Part shown: in pieces, positions 15,569-24,747 of the stretch
Position numbering within the stretch: the stretch's first letter is position 1
How the letters are laid out: each line of letters begins with the position of its first letter
Assembly (NCBI GenBank): GCA_031460455.1
Contig: JAVKTQ010000004.1
Location: 62,001-126,000, forward strand
Length of the DNA: 64,000 bases
Direction of reading: 5' to 3'
From: Sporomusaceae bacterium
GTDB lineage: Bacteria > Bacillota > Negativicutes > Sporomusales > UBA7701
The notes under the pieces: generated by a model
The model's database searches: none
What the model saw: only the letters and a program-made list of their open reading frames with translations
Told to the model about the DNA's origin: nothing
Position numbers and translations under genes: made by a program

Positions 15569-17470
15569 ATGACCAAAAAATCCCTGTCCGTCGACCTCGT
15601 CGGCAACCCCAACGTCGGCAAAAGCTCCCTCTTCAACGCCCTCACCGGCGCGGCCCAGCTCATCGGCAACTGGTGCGGCAAAACCACCGAAGCCTGCACC
15701 ACCAAAGTCGCCTACGGCGGCCGCGAGGTCAGCTTCACCGACCTGCCCGGCGTCTACGGTTTCGGCCACGCCTCGCGGGCCGAAACGCTCGTGGACAAGC
15801 ACCTCCGCGCCGACCCGCCCGACGTCGTCCTCGTCATCATCGACGCCCTCAACCTCCAGCGCAACCTCTACCTGGCCCTCGAAGCCCTCGAGCGCTACGG
15901 CCGGGTCGTCGTCGTCCTCAACAAAATCGACGCCGCCGACGAACACGGCATGGTCATCGACCACGCTAGGCTAGCCGCGCTGCTAGGCATACCGGTAATC
16001 CCCGCGGTGGCGACAGGACAACTGGACGCCGCCGCTTTATATCAAGCCCTCTTCGCCGTCGCCGACCGCGCAGCCGCCCCCGCCTACGCCGTCCCCTATC
16101 CTCCCGTCGTCGAAGCCGCCATCGCCGCCGTCGCTGCCGAAAGCGACCGCACCGGCCTCGCCCGTTGGCGCGCCGTCGAAGCCGTCGAAGAAGCCGACGA
16201 AGAACTCCAGGTCGAAATAATCAACGCCCGCTACGCCGCCGCCGCCGCCCTCGCCGACCAGTGCCTCGTCCACCACCCCACCGAATCCGTCACCGACAAG
16301 CTCGACCACTGGGCGCTCCACCGCATCTGGGGCGTCCCCATCATGCTCGTCGTCTTCGCCGCCCTCTTTTACCTCACCTTCTCCGTCAGCCGGCCGCTGT
16401 CCGACCTCATCGGCGCCGCCTTCGACTGGCTCACCGAAGCCGCCCGCACCTACCTGCCCGCCTGGGGCGTCCCCGAGCTCGCCGTCAGTCTCGTCAGCGA
16501 CGGCCTATTAAGCGGCCTCGGCGCCACCCTCGGCTTCCTCCCCCAGATCGCCATGTTCTTCCTCGTCTACCACATCATCCAGGACACCGGCTACATCGTC
16601 CGCGTCGCCTTCCTCATGGACCGCGTCATGAGCGCCATCGGCCTCAACGGCAAAATCTTCATCCCCCTCGTCGCCGGCTACAGCTGCAACGTCAGCGGCA
16701 TCCTCGCCTCGCGCATCCTCACCAGCCGCTACGACCGCCTCGTCGCCGTCCTCGCCAGCTCCTACGCCCCCTGCTCCGCCCGTCTCGGCGTCATGGTCTT
16801 CATGGTCTCCGCCTTCTTCCCCTCCGGCCACGCCACCCTCGTCATGCTCGGCCTGCTCGCCATCAGCGTCGCCATGATGGCCACCGTCGGCTTCGTCGCC
16901 CGCTTCTTCGTCACCGCCGACGACGAAGCCTCCCCCTTCCTCTCCGAAGTCCCCGTCTACCACCTCCCCGACTGGAAGCACCTCCTCCTCGACACCGGCG
17001 TCCGCACCCTCCACTTCCTAAAGCGCATCCGCAACGTCATAATCCTCTCCTCCGTCCTCGTCTGGTACCTCTCCTCCTTCCCCGCCGGCCCCTTCGAAGG
17101 CACCTACCTCGCCCGCATCGGCCTCGCCCTCGAGCCGGTCGGCGCCCTCTTCGGGCTCAACTGGCAGCTCATCGTCGCCCTCATCGCCGGCATCCCCGCC
17201 AAGGAATCAGCCCTCACCACCCTCGGCGTCATCTACCAGACCACCGGCGACGGCGGCCTCGCCACCGTCCTCACCAGCCACATCTCCCCCTTAGCCGCCT
17301 TCACCTTCCTCGTCGTCTACATGACCTACATCCCCTGCCTCGCCACCGTCATCACCATCTACCAGGAAATGCGCAACTGGTCGGTCGCCATCGCCAGCGT
17401 CTACGGCAGCATCCTCCTGTCGGTGCTATTGGGACTGCTGTCATATAACATCGGCAAGCTTTTCATATAA
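15569..17470 (+). CDS. feoB: FeoB, ferrous iron transporter
   Basis: A 633-residue Fe(II) transporter with an N-terminal G domain: G1 GNPNVGKSS, G3 DLPGVYGF, G4 NKID near residue 120. The membrane part has two Gate regions, with GYSCNVSGILASR and SYAPCSARLGVMVFM in the first and IPAKESALTTLG further on. The switch region reads NWCGKTTE where most FeoB proteins have NWPGVTVE, and residue spacing between G3 and the lysine-rich helix is short. Total length is a little under the usual 650-750. Codons strongly favour C in third position. It overlaps no gene but follows feoA by one base and is followed after 12 bp by the thioesterase. Confidence 0.93.
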   Translation: MTKKSLSVDLVGNPNVGKSSLFNALTGAAQLIGNWCGKTTEACTTKVAYGGREVSFTDLPGVYGFGHASRAETLVDKHLRADPPDVVLVIIDALNLQRNLYLALEALERYGRVVVVLNKIDAADEHGMVIDHARLAALLGIPVIPAVATGQLDAAALYQALFAVADRAAAPAYAVPYPPVVEAAIAAVAAESDRTGLARWRAVEAVEEADEELQVEIINARYAAAAALADQCLVHHPTESVTDKLDHWALHRIWGVPIMLVVFAALFYLTFSVSRPLSDLIGAAFDWLTEAARTYLPAWGVPELAVSLVSDGLLSGLGATLGFLPQIAMFFLVYHIIQDTGYIVRVAFLMDRVMSAIGLNGKIFIPLVAGYSCNVSGILASRILTSRYDRLVAVLASSYAPCSARLGVMVFMVSAFFPSGHATLVMLGLLAISVAMMATVGFVARFFVTADDEASPFLSEVPVYHLPDWKHLLLDTGVRTLHFLKRIRNVIILSSVLVWYLSSFPAGPFEGTYLARIGLALEPVGALFGLNWQLIVALIAGIPAKESALTTLGVIYQTTGDGGLATVLTSHISPLAAFTFLVVYMTYIPCLATVITIYQEMRNWSVAIASVYGSILLSVLLGLLSYNIGKLFI

Positions 17471-17482
17471 CCGGAGGTACCA

Positions 17483-17917
17483 ATGGAAAACTGGTTAACC
17501 GAGCGTATCGGCGAAATCTTCCGCGACAACCCGCTCTCGTCGCTGATGGATATCCGCATATCCGCCCTCGACGTAGGCGAAGTCACGCTCACCATGCCGG
17601 TCGGCGGCGACATACACACCAACGTCTACGGCTTCGTCCACGGCGGCTCGCTCTTCACCCTCGTCGATTCGGTCATGGGCATCGCGGGCCTGACCACCGG
17701 CAACCTCGTCGTCACCAGCGACATCAGCATCAGGTTCATCACCAACGCCAAAAAAGGCAACATCCTCACCGCGTCGGGGCGGATCATCCACAAAGGCAAA
17801 GACACCATCATCACCGAGGCGGAAATCCGCGACAAACGGCAGCGGCTGCTCGTCAAAGCCCAAGGCAGCTACTTCATCCGCGGGCCGATCAAACCGCCCC
17901 AGCCCGAGGCGCAATAA
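17483..17917 (+). CDS. PaaI-like hotdog thioesterase
   Basis: A 144-residue single hotdog domain. The PaaI/acyl-CoA thioesterase signature is visible in TNVYGFVHGGSLFTLVDSVMGIAG (HGG at the active site), followed by TSDISIRFITNAKKGNILTA. Members hydrolyse aryl- or acyl-CoA thioesters. It follows feoB after 12 bp with a GGAGG site and is probably co-transcribed with it, although no metabolic link to iron is evident. Substrate unknown. Confidence 0.88.
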   Translation: MENWLTERIGEIFRDNPLSSLMDIRISALDVGEVTLTMPVGGDIHTNVYGFVHGGSLFTLVDSVMGIAGLTTGNLVVTSDISIRFITNAKKGNILTASGRIIHKGKDTIITEAEIRDKRQRLLVKAQGSYFIRGPIKPPQPEAQ

Positions 17918-17942
17918 ACCCGGCACACGCCTGGAGGTACCT

Positions 17943-18497
17943 ATGAACATCCGCGACTGGCTCACCTACCGCTTCCTCCCCTGCACCCAAAAAGACCGCG
18001 ACGCCGCCCGCAGCTTCCTCGCCGCCGGCCGCCGCCAGGCTATATCCGGCCTGAGCCCCCTCTGCGCCCGCCACCCTGCCCTGCGGCTCCTCGCCGACGG
18101 CCCCCGCCATCTCAAAGAAGCCTGCGACTACCACTACACCGTCGCCTTCGCCGTCATCGGCCTCCTCGGCGCCAACATGTACTTCCCCGAGCACAAACGC
18201 CGCCCCACCACCGAAGCCATCAAAAGCGAGTTAGAGAGCTGGCGGCGCGAATCCTACGGCAATGACGCCCACCACCTCCTCAGCAAACTCAACATCACCG
18301 CCGCCAGCGCCGAAGCCATCGTTGCCGCCTGGCTCCTCGAACAGACCGCCCGCAAAGCCGGCGACAGCGCCGCCGCCGAAAAAATCCGCGCCCTCAAAAA
18401 CGACGAAAAACTCCTCGCCGCCCTCGGCGCCGACATCGTCGCCCACGCCGGCGAAGCCGTCGTCGCCTGCTTCCTCGAAGACAAAAACAAATGCTGA
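17943..18497 (+). CDS. Conserved-looking unknown protein, 184 residues
   Basis: I do not recognise the family. The protein is alpha-helical in character, with a basic N-terminal third (RDWLTYRFLPCTQKDRDAAR), a short hydrophobic stretch VAFAVIGLLGANMYF near residue 65, then charged and alanine-rich helices to the end (KNDEKLLAALGADIVAHAGE). It has no signal peptide. The good GGAGG site and codon use like that of feoB support it as a real gene. It is the last gene of the feoA-feoB-thioesterase run, ending before a hairpin at 18507. Confidence 0.75.
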   Translation: MNIRDWLTYRFLPCTQKDRDAARSFLAAGRRQAISGLSPLCARHPALRLLADGPRHLKEACDYHYTVAFAVIGLLGANMYFPEHKRRPTTEAIKSELESWRRESYGNDAHHLLSKLNITAASAEAIVAAWLLEQTARKAGDSAAAEKIRALKNDEKLLAALGADIVAHAGEAVVACFLEDKNKC

Positions 18498-18506
18498 CAC
18501 GATAAA

Positions 18507-18534
18507 AGCCCCGGCGAATAACCCGCCGGGGCTT
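18507..18534. terminator. Hairpin downstream of the feo run
   Basis: Stem AGCCCCGGCG / CGCCGGGGCT. On the plus strand it is followed only by TCGG; on the minus strand TTTTATC follows. It can still end or stabilise the feo transcript. Confidence 0.6.
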
Positions 18535-18655
18535 CGGTATCCGCATAGCATGCACGAGGGGCTGATCACCGGAGACTTCTGCTGTAACGGCGTCTTTTTC
18601 GCCCTATGCCTCATGGGCCTGCGCATCGATCCCCCCAACGCATAAATCGCCTGCC

Positions 18656-18700
18656 AAAAAGCCCCGTCCGGCGTCCGTAGCGCCTGACGGGGCTTTGTTT
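18656..18700. terminator. Bidirectional rho-independent terminator
   Basis: Stem GCCCCGTC-GGCG / CGCC-GACGGGGC, followed by TTTGTTTG on plus and TTTTTGG on minus. It serves the small membrane protein gene on the minus strand and may back up the feo-run hairpin. The 18535-18655 stretch between the two hairpins holds nothing I can call. Confidence 0.85.
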
Positions 18701-18713
18701 GTCGCCTGAGGTT

Positions 18714-18878
18714 CTACCCGATGCCGATCATGATCGCCAGCCCGATTGCCACTATCCCGGCGAAGATACAGCCCTCCACATACTGGCTGTGGTACTTCTT
18801 CACGCACACCACCGAAAAGATACCGGCCACAACCGCGACCGCCAGAAGAGCAATCTGAATCATCGTCGTCGTTTCCAC
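18714..18878 (-). CDS. Small membrane protein, 54 residues
   Basis: Two hydrophobic helices (QIALLAVAVVAGIFSVVCV and CIFAGIVAIGLAIMIGIG) joined by a short charged loop KKYHSQYVEG. The GTG at 18878 is chosen because GGGGAGGG lies 7-8 bp upstream; an ATG five codons later is the alternative. A terminator follows immediately. Function unknown. It lies between the feo run and the autotransporter, both ends isolated. Confidence 0.65.
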   Translation of the reverse strand: METTTMIQIALLAVAVVAGIFSVVCVKKYHSQYVEGCIFAGIVAIGLAIMIGIG

Positions 18879-19007
18879 CTTCTTACCCTCCCCTGTCGCC
18901 GTTGGCAAACCCGGCAGCGCCTCATATTCCGTACACGTATTGTACCACGAAAGCTCCCTGCCGCACACCCCTCCGCTCATCGGCCTGCGGCAGCGCCTGA
19001 TCCTCTC

Positions 19008-22000
19008 CTACCACACCCGCCTGACCATGACCGACGCGTTCCAGTAGCGGCTGTGGCTGCCCATCTCGCCGCCCACCCGGCCGCTTATCGTCCAGACAGG
19101 GCCCATGCGCCCCTCCGCCTCCAGGCCCCAGGTCAAAAACTCCCTGTCCTGCCGGCTGCCGCCGATCTTCAGCTTCTCTCCGGGATTGCCGCTATACGCC
19201 ACCGTCATCTCCGGATTATAGCCGCCGAAAATCTTCTTATAGCCCACATTGAAAGTATAATATCCCTTGTCCAGGGAACGCTTCAGCTCCAGGCCGATTT
19301 CCCCCGCGCTATAAGTATTCGTCAGGCCGTCCGCCTCCTGGTTATACACGCCCGCGCCGCTCTCGCCATAGCTATTCTGGCTGTAGCGGGTCACCTCCAG
19401 GCCGGCGTAAGGGCTCAGCTGCCAAGCCGTCTCCTTCCCGTGCTGCAGATTATACTTCGCCTCGATGCCCAAACTCAGCGTATTGCTGTTATAGCGGCTG
19501 TCCGCCGTCAGCCCCAGCTGCTGCAAATAGCGGGTCGCCGCGTTGTTCTGCTGCCCGTAGGCGAGAAACGTCTGCAAATCGAAAGCATCCTTGCTATAGC
19601 CGCCGTACACCCCCAGCCGGTAATCGTAAATCTTGCTTCTCGCCGCCGAAGACGTAACATCGCTCTTCTCATAAGCGAACAGCCAGCCCGTCCGCCAGTG
19701 CGCCGCGCTCTTCCAGTCCCGCCCCACCGTCATCCCGAAGCTCTGCGATTTCAGCTCCGGAATCTCCGCGTAAGCGTTCAAAGCGCCGCCATTGCGGCTC
19801 AGCTTCATCCACCAGCTGTTCTGCGCGTCAAGCTGTAGCGGAATAACCGTCTTCACCGTCAAATCGCTCGCGGCAAAACCGGGTATCGGAATCTCCACCG
19901 CGACATTATAGCTTTGCTTGGCCTGGCTCAGTCGCGCCGACAGAGCGCCGCCCATCATCGTGCTGCGCTGAATCATCGCCGCCTGGTTCAGCTGAGCCCC
20001 GCCGTAAATCTCCGTCAGCGCCGTCCCCGCGGCCGCGGCGTCCAAACTGAACAACGCGTCCATCTGCCGCTGCGCCGCCGTCCCGGCAAGCGCGTCATAC
20101 ATATCGCTCATCTGCGTATACGTACCCTGCTGCCGCTGGCTGGGCGAAACGACATTATTCTCGCGCGTCAGACTCATCGATGCCGTCGCGCCGTCATGCG
20201 AACCCGCAGCGCTCAGCATCCCCGTAAACGCCGACGAAACAAAATTGCCGCTGATACCGCCGCCGGCCGTCAGCACCGTATAAACGCCGTCCGGGCGATA
20301 AACGCTGCCGGACACCGCCTTAAAACTCGAGCCCTCGACATTGGCCGTGCCGGTCACCGCGACCTTGCCGGCGACATTATTCGCCACCGCCACCGCGAAC
20401 TGGCCGCTGCTCACCAGATTGCCGCCCACCCGCAGCGTCCCCGGCGCGCCGTAGCTGCCGGCCCGCACCACCGATAAGTTATTCAGATTGCCCGTTATCG
20501 TCCCGGCCCCGGCGATCGTCCCGTCCGCCACACTATAAGCGTCCCCGGCCACCGAGCCGTCGATCTGCAAAACCCCGCCGGCCGCCACGCTGCTGCCCTG
20601 GTACGTATTAGCGCCCGTCAGCGCCAGCGTACCGGCCCCCTCCTTATAAAGCCCCACCGGCAAATCCTGCAGGCCGCTGGCCGCCGCCTTGGCGTTATAC
20701 TCGTCGATATAATCCTGTCCCTGAGTAAAACCGTTGATCACATCGCCCTGCTTATAATAAGCGTAAATATTGCGCAAATCCTCATAAGCGCTGCCCGCCG
20801 CCAGCAGACCGACGCGCTTCTCGGCGATATTATTGCTCCACACGCTGTCATACCCCTGCGTATTGATCTTATACAGCGCCTGGTTTCTTCCGTAAGCCGT
20901 CGCCGGGCTGTAGCTGCTCGCCTCCAGCCGCCGGGCGTTCAGCAGCGCCGGCCCCTTCACCGCCTTGCCCGCGTCCAGCAGGCCTTGCCCGAAAACCATC
21001 TCCCGCGGCGTATTGCCATAAACATTCTGCGTCACCGCCAGAAACTGATCGACCGTCGTCAGCCCGTATTGACTGCTAAGAAACGCGCTGTTCGCGCTGT
21101 AATACGCCCGCAAATCGTTCTCGATCTCCGCCGCCATGGCCGGCTTGGCGCCGAAATAAAACAAATTGACTTTGGAAACAATCTTCGTATCCGGATTGAT
21201 CACCTTGGGATTGAGGTAATCTTCCTGCAGCGTAAGGGTAAATTTCGGCAGCGTAAAACTATTGTTGGCCGTCGACAGCACCGTATCCACGATCTGGCGG
21301 CCGGTCATATAAGGAAACGCCTGCTGCACCAGGCCCGCCCCGGCGGTAACGTAAGGCGCCGCCATCGAAGTCCCCGACATCAGCACATAGCCGCCGTTGC
21401 CGGCATTGGCCGAATTAATATTCCACCCCGGCGCGGAAATACTGTTCTCCTCCACATACTTGCTCAAATCGCTGAATATCGCCACCGCGTTCGTCCCCGC
21501 CGAAGCGGCGTTAGCGGTAAAAGCGCCGCTGTTCAAAGCGATCACGTTGATAAAATTGCCCGCCGTATCCGAATACATATACGGCAGCAGCGATACGGCG
21601 CCCGGTGTCGTATGGCCGGCATTGCTCGCCGAAAAAACCAGTACCTTGTCGTAACTGACGATGCTCTCCCGCAAAATAGCATAATCGTCAGACCTGTTAT
21701 TAAAAAACGTCAGGAAGCTGTTTTTGCCTTCGGCGATCGAATCTATATAAAAACCCACACCCCAGCTATTGTTGATTACCCGCACGCTGGCATTCCGGTT
21801 AAACCCGTCATACGAGGATTCAGTAGTCTGAAAGTTTCCCGACAAAAGATTCGCGTCGAAAGCCAAGCCATGCATCCCCGCGTTATTCTTGACGGCGGCC
21901 ATGATACCGGCCACATGCGTGCCATGATTGTTCTCAACCCAGTCGTAGCCTTGCGGAGGACCGCCGACATACACCAAATAACTCTTGCCCGCAAACTCCG

Positions 22001-22235
22001 CATGATAAAACTGCACATAATCGTCGCAAACGCCCAGCGTAATCCCCCGGCCCGTATACCCCAGCGCATACGCATTCGCCGCGTTTATCAGCGTCAGGCC
22101 CGTGCTCGCGTTATACTCCGGCGTCTTAAAAGACTCCGCATCCGCGCCCCACGCGCTCTGGCCGCCCCAGCCCGTCAAAAGCCACACGCACACAAAAACC
22201 TTTAACCAATACCTAAAATACCTTTTCAGTCCCAT
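19008..22235 (-). CDS. Autotransporter with subtilisin-like (S8) protease passenger
   Basis: A 1075-residue secreted protease that delivers itself across an outer membrane. Residues 1-31 are a signal peptide (WLKVFVCVWLLTGWGGQSAWGA). The S8 domain has its triad at Asp71 (LGVCDD), His104 (NNHGTHVAG) and Ser290 (SGTSMAAPYVTAG). A passenger-associated repeat, LALTGANTYQGSSVAAGGVL, lies near residue 545. The last 260 residues form the beta-barrel, ending in ASVMVRRVW with a terminal aromatic residue. The ATG at 22235 follows GGGAGG. Its presence shows that the organism has an outer membrane. Function could be shedding or processing of surface proteins; no dedicated target is adjacent. Confidence 0.92.
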   Translation of the reverse strand: MGLKRYFRYWLKVFVCVWLLTGWGGQSAWGADAESFKTPEYNASTGLTLINAANAYALGYTGRGITLGVCDDYVQFYHAEFAGKSYLVYVGGPPQGYDWVENNHGTHVAGIMAAVKNNAGMHGLAFDANLLSGNFQTTESSYDGFNRNASVRVINNSWGVGFYIDSIAEGKNSFLTFFNNRSDDYAILRESIVSYDKVLVFSASNAGHTTPGAVSLLPYMYSDTAGNFINVIALNSGAFTANAASAGTNAVAIFSDLSKYVEENSISAPGWNINSANAGNGGYVLMSGTSMAAPYVTAGAGLVQQAFPYMTGRQIVDTVLSTANNSFTLPKFTLTLQEDYLNPKVINPDTKIVSKVNLFYFGAKPAMAAEIENDLRAYYSANSAFLSSQYGLTTVDQFLAVTQNVYGNTPREMVFGQGLLDAGKAVKGPALLNARRLEASSYSPATAYGRNQALYKINTQGYDSVWSNNIAEKRVGLLAAGSAYEDLRNIYAYYKQGDVINGFTQGQDYIDEYNAKAAASGLQDLPVGLYKEGAGTLALTGANTYQGSSVAAGGVLQIDGSVAGDAYSVADGTIAGAGTITGNLNNLSVVRAGSYGAPGTLRVGGNLVSSGQFAVAVANNVAGKVAVTGTANVEGSSFKAVSGSVYRPDGVYTVLTAGGGISGNFVSSAFTGMLSAAGSHDGATASMSLTRENNVVSPSQRQQGTYTQMSDMYDALAGTAAQRQMDALFSLDAAAAGTALTEIYGGAQLNQAAMIQRSTMMGGALSARLSQAKQSYNVAVEIPIPGFAASDLTVKTVIPLQLDAQNSWWMKLSRNGGALNAYAEIPELKSQSFGMTVGRDWKSAAHWRTGWLFAYEKSDVTSSAARSKIYDYRLGVYGGYSKDAFDLQTFLAYGQQNNAATRYLQQLGLTADSRYNSNTLSLGIEAKYNLQHGKETAWQLSPYAGLEVTRYSQNSYGESGAGVYNQEADGLTNTYSAGEIGLELKRSLDKGYYTFNVGYKKIFGGYNPEMTVAYSGNPGEKLKIGGSRQDREFLTWGLEAEGRMGPVWTISGRVGGEMGSHSRYWNASVMVRRVW

Positions 22236-22371
22236 CCGCAAACCTCCCGCCGGCTCAAGCGCAATCGCCGCCAGCCCATTCCTCGTTTTTCCTATTTTGG
22301 TGTTTTTCGACACAAAATGCATTTATCCCGCCAATCTATTACCAAATTGTTTATTTTCCGCCATAAAATCA

Positions 22372-22402
22372 GCCCGGCCGCTCTATCTGAACAGCCGGGC
22401 AT
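22372..22402. terminator. Hairpin upstream of the autotransporter
   Basis: Arms GCCCGGC and GCCGGGC with a 16-base loop; the minus strand continues TGATTTT. It may be the terminator of a transcript from the family B element side. Role uncertain. Confidence 0.35.
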
Positions 22403-22427
22403 TTGCCTGATTAATTTATTCCGTTCC

Positions 22428-22637
22428 CCGCAGGGCCGCAAACTCCGGCTCCGATGCTCCATGCGAACGCGCCGTAAGCTCGCGCCGCGCTCCCGCGAAC
22501 ACCGTCGTCAACTGACATCCGTGTCAGTAGACTCCTCGCTCGGCCGTCCATGGCCTCGCGTGTGGCGGCGCTGCTCTGCTTCGCCAACGGCGCGTATTCG
22601 CCCTCCACAAAGTCGCCGTCCGTCTGCGCCCCTGCGG
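22428..22637. repeat. Family B inverted-repeat element, copy B1 (210 bp)
   Basis: Outer ends CCGCAGGGCCGCA and, on the other strand, CCGCAGGGGCGCA. An inner pair GAACGCGCCGT / ACGGCGCGTATTC matches the inner pair of B2 and B3, and the centre holds CGGCCGTCCATGGCC. It occupies the gap between the autotransporter and the restriction-modification island. From 22638 to 22868 the sequence is AT-rich and no gene was recognised. Confidence 0.65.
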
Positions 22638-22868
22638 AAAATATGCCAAATTGCGTTACAATGTGTCCACTGTTCAATGTTTTGAGCAATAGTATATATA
22701 AACAGGCTTATGCACCACTTTTACTTATTTTCTTCTAGTCACTTGTCCCCTAAACTTAGTTCCCTGTCTATCGCCGTCCCTCTATCGAAGTCTTGAAAAT
22801 ATGTAAGCGGACGGGAAAAACGCCAGCTTACATTTTACTTATTTGCTTTTGTGTACTTAATAATGATA

Positions 22869-23591
22869 CTATTTCCCACTATTAAACTCGACTACTTTTT
22901 CCCACAGAATTTGTCCTTCTTCATTACAAAAATCCTTGATAAATGCTGCTGTAAAGCGGTTAACTGCTGTGTCCCATGCAACTTTATACTCTAAAGCATG
23001 TTGTTGCGGTTTATTTTTCATTAATCGAATGATTTTTAAATAGAAGTCTGGGTCGCCTGTTAACTCTGTCCAAAATGCCTGCCCTGCGAGTTCTCTAAAA
23101 TCGGCTGCAGCAGCTGAACCCTCTTTTTGCTTCTTCTTGCCATAGCTATAACCAACAACGGGATCAAATAGCTTTTGAAGTTTAAGCAAGCGGGCCTTAA
23201 GTTTTTTAAATTCGTCAACTTGTCGGCGTCTACTCTGAGCATTAAATACCGAAGGCCCAGATTTCACTGCAACTGCCATATATTTTATGTCTGTCTCGAT
23301 GGCCACATCCACGCCTTCAGATGGAGAAACAACACCGCCACTTACAGACTTAGCTAAAGGCTCAAAAAAAGCGTCACCAAAAATACCCTCATCTGATGAT
23401 GAAGTGTATGCGAGTAGCATTCCCTCCACTATCTCAGAGGCCTTATTAACGCCGACCGCTCGATAAAGATATGGATTTTTTCGCTTTAACGCCTTATTTA
23501 AATCCAGTCCATTTAATCCAGAAATACGGCGAGAATAGAAGTTATCTAATAAATTCTCAATAATTATTTCAAGTTCAACCGGATTAATCAC
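22869..23591 (-). CDS. Type II restriction endonuclease, PmeII-like
   Basis: About 240 residues. The sequence fits the PmeII family of type II endonucleases as I know it: FYSRRISGLNGL, KRKNPYLYRAVGVNKASEIV, AYTSSSDEGIFGDAFFEPL and the VDVAIETD...YMAVAVKSG segment, which looks like a PD-(D/E)xK core (E/D followed by V-x-V-K). It would cut DNA at the site protected by the adjacent methyltransferase. The GTG at 23591 overlaps the methyltransferase end by 8 bp; a TTG at 23609 is an alternative start. Base composition is far more AT-rich than the surroundings, a sign of transfer. Confidence 0.7.
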   Translation of the reverse strand: MINPVELEIIIENLLDNFYSRRISGLNGLDLNKALKRKNPYLYRAVGVNKASEIVEGMLLAYTSSSDEGIFGDAFFEPLAKSVSGGVVSPSEGVDVAIETDIKYMAVAVKSGPSVFNAQSRRRQVDEFKKLKARLLKLQKLFDPVVGYSYGKKKQKEGSAAAADFRELAGQAFWTELTGDPDFYLKIIRLMKNKPQQHALEYKVAWDTAVNRFTAAFIKDFCNEEGQILWEKVVEFNSGK

Positions 23592-24747
23592 CAACAACCA
23601 GCCCCCCAAACAAATCAGAATGAACAGATGTACCTCTAAAACGTTTTACCTTCGATAAAGTAGCACCTGTTGCGGTTGCTACTATCGCTTCACCAATTGC
23701 TTTACCCAATCCAATTGGTACTGCATTTCCAATTTGCCTATAGCAGTCTGTGATACTTCCGGCAATTTCCCAATCATCAGGAAATTGTTGAATCCTAGCG
23801 TATTCTCTCACAGAAAGAGGCCGGTCATGAACCGGATGACATAACATAGTTGCTTTTTGGACAGGACTAGTAATTAAAGTTGGCGAAGGTTGATTATAGT
23901 CCAATCTACGATAAAAGCCAACTTTGCCTCCTCCAGAATTGAAGGCTCCTCCCATTGCTTCTGACCTAACATCTTCTGGTAAGCTACGCCAGTTCCCACC
24001 AGGTGGTACTAGTCGTAAATAGCTTAATCGGTCTTTTGAAAAGGAACCGCACACTCCGGCGGAGTTTTCTAAATCACCAATTGCTTCAAAAAGAGTCCTC
24101 CATCTATAAGCTCGGTTTTGGTGCATTGGGAAATGCGTGGGCACGGGAAGAAATATGTCTTCATGGTCACGTGAGCCGATTATTATTAATCGCTCCCGAA
24201 ATTGGGGAACGCCATAGTGAACTGCATCGAGAATCCCATAAGTAACCTTATAGCCCAATTCGGCAAACTCATTCTTAATAACATTAAAGACGGAACCCGG
24301 CAACTCTTCCTCGCAAGTCGGCTTACTTCCGTTCCTAATTGGTTGTAGTGCCGCTGATAGTATTCCCTTAACATTCTCCATTACAAAAAATCGTGGGCGA
24401 ACCTTTCTCACTGCATAGCAAAATTCGCGAAATAAACTACCACGCGGGTCGGCAATTGCAAGTCTCTTGCCAGCCGTACTAAAGGGTTGGCAGGGGGGGC
24501 CACCTACAACTAAAAACGCTTCTCCGGGTAATAAATCAGCTTTTCGCATAAGAAAAGAACACTCAGGATCATACGCGATAAGCTTGCGAATATCTCCTGG
24601 AACAAAATTTCGACCGTTAATTTGCATTGTCTTGCAGCAAAATGGGTCAAAGTCAGTAGATACACGCACATTTAGACCCGCTGCTTCAAGTCCAAGATCC
24701 AATCCCATAGCACCACTAAAAAGAGAAATAACAGGAAATAGATTCAT
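23584..24747 (-). CDS. DNA (cytosine-5-)-methyltransferase
   Basis: A 387-residue C5 methyltransferase. Motif I is LFSGAMGLDLGLEAAGL, motif IV has the catalytic Cys in GGPPCQPFSTAGKR, motif VI is MENVKG, motif VIII contains FRERLIIIGSR, and motif X is RQIGNAVPIGLGKAI. The target recognition region lies between about residues 210 and 330. It protects host DNA from the downstream endonuclease, whose gene overlaps its 3' end. RBS AAGGATG precedes the ATG at 24747. Like its partner it is AT-rich relative to neighbours, so the pair was probably acquired together. Confidence 0.95.
   Translation of the reverse strand: MNLFPVISLFSGAMGLDLGLEAAGLNVRVSTDFDPFCCKTMQINGRNFVPGDIRKLIAYDPECSFLMRKADLLPGEAFLVVGGPPCQPFSTAGKRLAIADPRGSLFREFCYAVRKVRPRFFVMENVKGILSAALQPIRNGSKPTCEEELPGSVFNVIKNEFAELGYKVTYGILDAVHYGVPQFRERLIIIGSRDHEDIFLPVPTHFPMHQNRAYRWRTLFEAIGDLENSAGVCGSFSKDRLSYLRLVPPGGNWRSLPEDVRSEAMGGAFNSGGGKVGFYRRLDYNQPSPTLITSPVQKATMLCHPVHDRPLSVREYARIQQFPDDWEIAGSITDCYRQIGNAVPIGLGKAIGEAIVATATGATLSKVKRFRGTSVHSDLFGGLVVGD

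Noticed and set aside
18550-18645. 31-codon frame starting MHEGLITGDFCCNG between two hairpins
   Set aside because: No ribosome binding site and no recognisable features; kept as unannotated.
22411-22738. Short frames over repeat B1
   Set aside because: They overlap in several frames and read inverted-repeat DNA; no ribosome binding site was seen.
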